Assembly: GCA_014526335.1 (NCBI GenBank)
Contig: JACTAT010000022.1
Location: 2,449,436-2,513,435, forward strand
Source: Chrysaora quinquecirrha
Lineage: Eukaryota; Cnidaria; Scyphozoa; Semaeostomeae; Pelagiidae
Direction of reading: 5' to 3'
DNA length: 64,000 nt
The notes under the pieces were generated by a model. It did no database searches. It was not told the origin of the DNA and worked only from the letters and a program-made list of their open reading frames with translations. The stretch's first letter is position 1; each line of letters begins with the position of its first letter. Positions 61,601 to 64,000 of this stretch are shown here, in pieces. The position numbers and the translations under genes were made by a program.

Positions 61601-63934
61601 CCAAGCAAGCAGTAAATATTTAATTTGATTATTTTCGTTTAAGGCTTTCCGTCAATCTACATTCTTGGATTTAGTATCGCAAGCAGCAGTTTTTATGAGC
61701 GAGAAACAAATCACCCAGTGTAAGTTGTATAAAATTAATACAATTTGCTCTAACTTTGTAAATAATCCAAGGCACAGGCTAAACGATCTAACATTGTTGG
61801 TCAAACATTTGAGATTTGCGTAGGCAATGTTTGACTGTTTGGCCACATCACAAAGCATTGCTTGTCAATTATTTCTGGCTTGATACAAGCACAAAATGTT
61901 GTTGAAGTTTTCCAAAACATTACTGTTGAAATTCTGCTTGTCAAACGATGTTTTGCGAAGTGGCCAAACGGTCAAACAATGCCTGTTTAGCAAAACCTCA
62001 AATGTTTGAACAACAATGTTTGATCGTTTGGCCAGGACCAAATACATGAAAAAGCCCTCTTCAGTCTTACATTCTCTTACTCATATACCTAAGGCCCTGG
62101 CTAAACGATCAAACATTGTTTGATAAACATTTTGAAATTTGCTTGTCAAGCAAAATGTTTGACCGTTTGTTTGGGCACGTCCAAAAACATTGCTGGTCCA
62201 ACATTTCTTGTTTGCGTCAAGCAAAAAATTTTTTTTAATTTTTTCATAAACGTCACTCCACAAATTCTGTTATACTTCTGCTTGTCAGGAAATGTTTTTG
62301 GACGTTGCCAAACGGCGAAACATTTGTTGTAAAGCAAATTTAAAATTTGTAACCAACAATGTTTGATCGTTTAGCCTGGGCCTAATACCACAAAATATCT
62401 CAGGAAAGAGAACAACCATTTTGCACTTTAACGGGCAAACAATGCTAAAACACGATTTGTATTTGGAAGTTTGTCCCATTTGTCCATATAACATCCTGTT
62501 ACGGTTCTGTGCCCTTCTATGTAGACAGAAAGAAACACTGAAGTCCGTTGCTTCAGTTCAAATGTTGGTAGTCTGAGGAATGTCGAAAGAGCTTCTAGTA
62601 TGTTTAACATGTTTCTGTTTTCATCGCTATTTTAAAATTCTTCTCTATCAATTTTATTTTAGGTGTTGGATTTCTAATGCTTATATCTGGTCGTTCTTAG
62701 GGCCGATTATTCCAGTTATTGTGGTAAGCACTTGTTTGATATTTCTAAGCTTACAAAGTTTTGTCCCCTCCACGACAGATGTTTAAAGGCCCGAGGTCTA
62801 GAGAGATCTATAGCTGTCCCCCCTATCGAAGTGCTGTCAAGTATTTTCATTAGCGATATATTATTTTCTTTTGCTTCCTTTATTTTCCAGAGTAATATTT
62901 TCATCTTGATATCAGTGGTAATTGCACTTATAAAACGAGAAAAATACAGAAAAAACCAAGTGAAAAATCCTAAAGCCAGGTAAAGTGATTTTATTTAGTT
63001 CGGCGTTTTCCACTTTTCATTCCTGCTGATACCAGATTTATGGATAGATTGATGGATTGATGGATGGATGGATGGATTGATGGGTGGATGGATTGATGGA
63101 TTGATGGATTGATGGATGGATGGATGGATGGATGGATGGATGGATGGATGGATGGATTGATGGATGGATGGATGGATGGATTGATGGATGGATGGATAAA
63201 TTGATGGATGGATTGATGAATTGATGGATTGATGGATTGATGGATGGATTGATGGATGAATAGATTGATGGATTGATGGATGGATGGATTGATGGATTGA
63301 TGGATTGATGGATGGATGGATTGATGGATGGATGGATTGATGGATGGATGGATTGATGGATGAATAGATTGATGGATTGATGGATGGATGGATTGATGGA
63401 TTGATGGATTGATGGATGGATGGATGGATGGATGGATGGATTGATGGATGGATGGATTGGATTGGATTGATTGTTGATTGATTGATGGATGGATGGATTG
63501 ATGGATTGATGGATTGATGGATGGATTGATGGATGGATGGATGGATTGATGGATTGATGGATTGATTGATTGATTGATTGATGGATGGATGGATTGTTGG
63601 ATTGATGGATTGATTGATTGATGGATGGATGGATGGATGGATGGATTGATGAATGGATTGATGGATGGATGGATTGATGGATGGATTGATAGGTTTGACC
63701 TTGTTAGTAGTGCTATTTGAAGCTTTAAATACCGACGGTTGTCATTTTGTAGCTACGTTTGTTAAATGTTAATTGCGTAATTTCATTATTGTTTTTATGG
63801 TTTTTAGGGTTTCAGTTAAGGCAACTATGATGTTATGTCCTATACTTGGAATCTCATGGATTTTTGGATTTTTCACTGTAAACAAAGAAACTGCATTGTT
63901 CATGTACATTTTCAATCTGATGAATAGTTTCCAG
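42079..63934 (+). CDS. adhesion GPCR with discoidin domain (3' end beyond window)
   Basis: Coding exons: 42079-42133, 48410-48550, 49165-49488, 49859-49987, 51246-51424, 51849-52016, 52402-53259, 53413-53452 (uncertain), 54147-54215, 55150-55276, 55912-55950, 56623-56780, 57792-57850, 58207-58233, 58385-58510, 59519-59628, 60198-60303, 61402-61552, 61644-61719, 62663-62723, 62891-62979, 63808-63934. Order of parts: signal peptide ([14 protein letters not shown]), unrecognised 150-residue region, F5/8 type C domain, Ser/Thr repeat stalk, GAIN helices, GPS (SLWSGKGC ... [12 protein letters not shown]), then TM1-TM6. TM3 carries the class hallmark [22 protein letters not shown]6 region LGISWIFGF ... 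[12 protein letters not shown]7 and the tail lie past the window. The protein would sit in the plasma membrane, self-cleave at the GPS between Met and Thr of HMTT, and bind an extracellular ligand. Two single-base deletions interrupt the frame (51937-51940, near 58447); exon phases agree once they are filled. At least 1,074 residues. Ligand unknown. Confidence 0.9.
42334..42479. repeat. near-perfect 61-bp-arm hairpin
   Basis: Left arm 42335-42400 and right arm 42418-42478 are complementary except for one mismatch and a 5-base insertion (CAGTA) in the left arm; the loop is 17 bases (42401-42417). Arms contain TTATCATGACAAGCCTTTGA and its complement. The hairpin is flanked by similar direct blocks GCTCAGCCTTAGAGC (42283) and GCTCAGCCTTAGCTC (42480). 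It lies in the first GPCR intron, 200 bp from exon 1. Confidence 0.9.
43256..43470. mobile_element. MITE family A, cleanest copy
   Basis: TA-flanked: AAGGCCCTGGCCAAACGATA on the left, GATCGTTTGGCCAGGGCCTT on the right. Centre contains TTTTCGGCCACGTC and its mirror GACGTGGCTAATCTG. This 215-bp copy defines the family ends. Confidence 0.85.
43490..43690. mobile_element. MITE with CCTCCATACAACGGACAC arms
   Basis: CCTCCATACAACGGACACAT on the left is answered by GGTGTCCGTTGTATGGAGGT on the right. In the middle GAGGTGTCCGTTGTTTGG and GACGTGTCCGTTATTAAAAG repeat the same core. Confidence 0.75.
43935..44140. mobile_element. GTCGAC-family element, uninterrupted copy
   Basis: GTCGATATGTCAACCACTAG ... 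CTTAAGTCGACTGCAACTGA on the left, CAAAGGAACTAGTTGCTAGA ... GAGCCGACAAGTCAGTTACG on the right, forming mirrored arms. It is the reference for the split copy at 34934-38515. Confidence 0.6.
44208..44498. mobile_element. GTGGTGG-rich foldback MITE (family D)
   Basis: Left arm TGTGGTGGGTTATTATGCTT repeated twice; right arm AAGCATAATAACCCACCACA. The centre ATCATAGCTAAAATCTATAG matches the centre of the copy at 58627-58988. The right end GATTCGCTAGCGTGAG is the family tip; the left tip is lost. Confidence 0.75.
44499..47302. other. GPCR intron 1, unassigned part
   Basis: No exon in matching phase. 46205-46310 is a hairpin (ACCAGAGCTGTAACCGCTGG / CTAGCGGTTACGGCCCTGGT) with GGCAGGAGAGA / TCTCTCCTGCC in the middle. 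46450-46900 has several GGTTTTACGG/GGTTTTTCGG blocks, perhaps a decayed element. The 159-codon frame at 46081-46560 runs over this hairpin. Confidence 0.45.
47303..48226. mobile_element. MITE family A copy split by a LINE
   Basis: The left arm 47303-about 47370 (GGCCCTGGCCAAACAATAAA, GAACGTTTGGCCACGTCACA) and the right arm about 48057-48226 (GTTTTGTGACGTGGCCAAAC, TTTTGGCCGGGCCTT) are the two halves of one element. The LINE fragment 47371-48045 lies between them. Confidence 0.75.
47371..48045 (+). mobile_element. 5'-truncated LINE (CR1/L2-like reverse transcriptase C-terminus)
   Basis: An open frame to 47926 encodes about 180 residues typical of the end of non-LTR retrotransposon ORF2: [39 protein letters not shown], then [15 protein letters not shown] and the end C-x-C-x-x-C (CACSFC). 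The catalytic reverse transcriptase core is missing (5' truncation). The 3' end is a short (ACAATT)n run at about 48007-48042, usual for CR1/L2-type tails. Inserted into a family A MITE inside GPCR intron 1. Confidence 0.85.
48410..49488 (+). other. GPCR exons 2-3: unrecognised extracellular region
   Basis: Exons 48410-48550 and 49165-49488, phase 1 at both ends, encode about 155 residues between the signal peptide and the discoidin domain. Landmarks: [68 protein letters not shown]. Alternating hydrophobic pattern suggests beta-strands; two Cys could pair. I recognise no named domain. Confidence 0.6.
48719..49060. repeat. duplicated G/C-run block in GPCR intron
   Basis: TCTCGAGGACCATATTTTAG through TGGGTAC..CACTGCTT occurs twice (about 48867-48942 and 48989-49057), about 121 bp apart, with long C-runs. 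The block is bounded by GTGGCGTATCCAGG (48721) and GGGTACGTCACTGC, resembling the ends of GTGGCG-type MITEs. Located between GPCR exons 2 and 3. Confidence 0.7.
50158..50409. mobile_element. MITE family A, decayed copy
   Basis: In the intron before GPCR exon 5: GATGCCAAACCTTTAAACAT to CATTGCTTTTAAAGCGTAA, with TTTTGCCGCATCTCAAAACA in the centre. Directly precedes a second copy. Confidence 0.55.
50411..50701. mobile_element. MITE family A copy
   Basis: TA-flanked left tip AAGGCCCTAACCAGATGATC; right tip GATCCTTTTGCAAGGGCCTA. Centre TTTGTCCACGTCACGAAACC and GCAACGTGGCACAATGG. Confidence 0.75.
50809..51189. mobile_element. MITE family C copy
   Basis: Ends CACGCATTTTTTTTATAAGG and TTATTAAAAAAAATGCGTG. 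Internal blocks GTACTGAAAATTCCTTAACT, CCAGTACTAGAAATTCCTTA and CTTCCTTATAAAGCAC are mirrored. It lies in the intron before GPCR exon 5, ending 57 bp before the exon. Confidence 0.8.
51577..51700. mobile_element. MITE family A, left part
   Basis: GGCCATGGCAAAACGATCAA, TTGAGATTTGCTTTAAAACA, TTTAGCACGTCACAAAGC; the right arm is missing. Confidence 0.6.
51937..51940 (+). other. single-base deletion in GPCR exon 6
   Basis: TACACTCAAAATGGCATAGA has four A where five are needed for the discoidin end ([14 protein letters not shown]). The unshifted reading loses the domain's final Cys and meets a stop in the next exon. With one base added the exon ends in phase 1, matching exon 7. Confidence 0.88.
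52402..53259 (+). repeat. GPCR exon 7: five 48-residue Ser/Thr repeats
   Basis: One 858-bp exon encodes five tandem 144-bp repeats (each containing [18 protein letters not shown] and [24 protein letters not shown] segments), then a Ser/Thr/Ala-rich tail. The repeats are nearly identical at DNA level; the fourth and fifth diverge most (Q to P, E to D). Composition suggests an O-glycosylated, extended, acidic stalk between discoidin and GAIN modules. Copy number is probably polymorphic. Confidence 0.92.
53413..53452 (+). other. possible GPCR exon 8 (GAIN start)
   Basis: Acceptor TATAG (53412) followed by an open stretch reading [14 protein letters not shown] and donor GTATGT at 53453. Its end phase (2) does not fit the next exon (phase 0) unless one G is missing before the donor. 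A phase change from 1 to 0 between exon 7 and 54147 requires some exon in this interval, and this is the only good candidate. Confidence 0.4.
53693..53810. mobile_element. MITE family A, right half
   Basis: CATGTTTTATGACGTGCCAA, GATCAAACATTGCTTTTAAA, TATGTTTGACAAACAATATT GGCC: only the right half remains. Confidence 0.5.
53837..54139. mobile_element. MITE family C copy abutting GPCR exon 54147
   Basis: TA-flanked left end CACTCTTTTTTCTAAGAAAC; right part AGTACTGAGTTTCTTATAAA is followed within about 8 bp by the splice acceptor (TTTCAAG) of the GAIN exon. The terminal GAGTG of the element is missing, so the acceptor may lie in remnant MITE sequence. Confidence 0.75.
54629..54814. repeat. (CTGA)n microsatellite
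   Basis: About 46 tandem CTGA tetramers with one CCTGA interruption near 54668, in the intron after exon 54147-54215. Minus frames reading SVSQ repeats are its shadow. Confidence 0.95.
55324..55850 (+). repeat. (GGAT)n microsatellite
   Basis: About 130 GGAT units with interspersed TGAT variants; two higher-order blocks each end in GGGTGGAAGGATGGCTTGAT. In a GPCR intron. Frames reading MDGW repeats are not genes. Confidence 0.95.
56100..56600. repeat. dispersed repeat with CCCCCGGG motif
   Basis: AAACCCACCCATATGATGGG, GCACATACCTATCAGCC, GGGAGTACCCCCGGGAT matches, in reverse complement, the block at 60385-60480. Upstream, TTTTACGCATTCAGCCACCCAG occurs twice (56241, 56279). In the intron before exon 56623. 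Confidence 0.55.
56790..57240 (+). repeat. (TGATT)n pentanucleotide array
   Basis: About 90 units of TTGAT/TGATT, interrupted by recurring TTCAGTTGAT and TTGATGATTTGAT variants which recur in patterns of about 110-120 bp, so a higher-order repeat exists. Begins 10 bp after the donor of GPCR exon 56623-56780. Confidence 0.95.
57565..57723. mobile_element. 159-bp GTGGCG MITE
   Basis: GTGGCGTGGCAAAGGGGGAG on the left and CGGTCGCTACGCCAC on the right, flanked by TTA and TAA. In the intron before GPCR exon 57792. Confidence 0.7.
57792..58510 (+). other. GPCR exons 13-15: GPS autoproteolysis motif
   Basis: Exons 57792-57850 (ends [10 protein letters not shown]), 58207-58233 (27-nt microexon) and 58385-58510. 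Together they spell the GPS: C-x-F, then [16 protein letters not shown] and, after a one-base gap near 58447, [16 protein letters not shown]. All the expected Cys and the W are present, and the cleavage triad appears as H-M-T. Phases are 0-2, 2-2, 2-0 once one base is added. Confidence 0.85.
58445..58448 (+). other. single-base deletion in GPS exon
   Basis: CTAACTCTGTGATATGTCAC: the upstream frame meets TGA here, while the conserved CHCYHMTT follows in the next frame. One G more (CTGGTG) joins both and makes the exon end in phase 0, as the TM1 exon requires. Confidence 0.8.
58627..58988. mobile_element. MITE family D, complete copy
   Basis: CACGCTAGCGAATCTATAAT on the left and ATTATAGATTCGCTAGCGTG on the right form a perfect 20-bp tip. 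Arms consist of tandem CTACTGTGGTGGATAATCA-like units, mirrored. The centre CTTGCTTGATCTATAGAG matches 44208-44498. In the intron before TM1. Confidence 0.9.
59010..59430 (+). repeat. degenerate minisatellite (GGGGGCTTAATAGAGAG units)
   Basis: Units of about 20-35 bp with GGGGCTTAATAGAGAGG or GGGAGCATTTTAGAGAGG. The reverse complement is the unit of 17530-17935. It ends 90 bp before the GPCR TM1 exon. Confidence 0.75.
60385..60660. repeat. dispersed repeat, inverted relative of 56400
   Basis: GGGGATACTTAGTATCATTT, GTACGGGTATGTGCCGCCCA and TATGGGTGAATTTTTAGCCC match in reverse complement 56390-56460. Ends in a short (AATTC)n run at 60658-60685. In the intron after TM2. Confidence 0.55.
61010..61388. 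mobile_element. MITE family C copy just before TM3 exon
   Basis: TA-flanked ends CACGCATTTTTTTTATAAGG and CTTATAAAAAAAAGCGTG. It ends 13 bp before the first base of the TM3 exon (61402), so the branch point and pyrimidine tract of that acceptor largely fall in or at the element's end. Confidence 0.85.
61766..62038. mobile_element. MITE family A copy
   Basis: AAGGCACAGGCTAAACGATC on the left, GATCGTTTGGCCAGGACC on the right; centre GTTTGGCCACATCACAAAGC and GAAGTGGCCAAACGGTC. Between TM4 and ECL2 exons, followed 52 bp on by another copy. Confidence 0.75.
62090..62383. mobile_element. MITE family A copy
   Basis: AAGGCCCTGGCTAAACGATC on the left, GATCGTTTAGCCTGGGCCTA on the right. Centre GTTTGTTTGGGCACGTCC. 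Same orientation and intron as 61766-62038. Confidence 0.8.
63045..63690 (+). repeat. (GGAT/TGAT)n array, about 645 bp
   Basis: Mixed GGAT and TGAT tetramers arranged in higher-order blocks; for example a block from AATAGATTGATGGATTGATG is repeated about 115 bp apart (63260, 63364). In the intron before the TM6 exon. Confidence 0.95.
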
Positions 63935-64000
63935 GTAAAAGTTTGAAAAATACAAATTTCAATGTAATCTTTCAAGCCATACCAACATGTTCAGCCAACA

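Larger units (their letters stand above)
59519..63934 (+). other. GPCR exons 16-22: TM1 to TM6
   Basis: TM1 59519-59628 ([20 protein letters not shown]); TM2 60198-60303 ([20 protein letters not shown]); TM3 61402-61552 ([20 protein letters not shown]); TM4 61644-61719 ([18 protein letters not shown]); ECL2/TM5 62663-62723 ([20 protein letters not shown]) and 62891-62979; TM6 63808-63934 ([15 protein letters not shown]). The Cys of TM3 and the CW of ECL2 form the expected disulfide pair. All phases agree. TM7 is missing only because the window ends. Confidence 0.93.

Overview
This is animal nuclear DNA: AT-rich, with intron-split genes using GT-AG splice sites, tRNA-derived SINEs, a CR1/L2-like LINE remnant and very many short palindromic transposon relics. 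The set of ciliary (IQCG/DRC9), peroxisomal (PEX16), ER (TMEM147), ArfGAP-FG (AGFG) and adhesion-GPCR genes, together with the repeat types, suggests a marine invertebrate, most likely a cnidarian. That lineage call is inference, not proof.

Layout. 1-9 kb holds only orphan exon candidates (346-406 minus, 1873-1998 plus, 8829-8968 minus), a degenerate tandem repeat of about 155 bp period and MITEs. PEX16 (9688-10901, minus) is intronless. IQCG/DRC9 runs 12438-20996 (plus, 12 coding exons). AGFG (24476-29133, minus, 6 exons) and TMEM147 (29388-33991, plus, 7 exons) are head to head, with 254 bp between their start codons, so they probably share a bidirectional promoter. 34-42 kb is a transposon graveyard. 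It contains a young foldback element (35363-38294) whose arms carry tandem 173-bp units, each with a perfect 18-bp hairpin. From 42079 to the window end lies the largest gene (plus, at least 22 coding exons, incomplete). It encodes an adhesion GPCR with a signal peptide, an unrecognised N-terminal region, a discoidin (F5/8 type C) domain, a Ser/Thr-rich stalk of five near-identical 48-residue repeats, a GAIN/GPS module and six of the seven transmembrane helices.

Three otherwise well-conserved genes each carry single-base deletions that break the frame: PEX16 at 10568-10571, IQCG at 18865-18868, and the GPCR at 51937-51940 and near 58447. Exon phases and total lengths become consistent once one base is added at each place. 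This points to uncorrected base-skipping errors in the assembly more than to four independent pseudogenising mutations. Two doubtful donor sites (18421, 53453) would be explained in the same way.

Non-coding content is dominated by short TA-flanked inverted-repeat elements: at least ten families, one of them present about twenty times. These sit mostly in introns, and two end 8-13 bp before a splice acceptor of the GPCR gene. The genes have no evident shared pathway; their order looks like ordinary metazoan gene adjacency.
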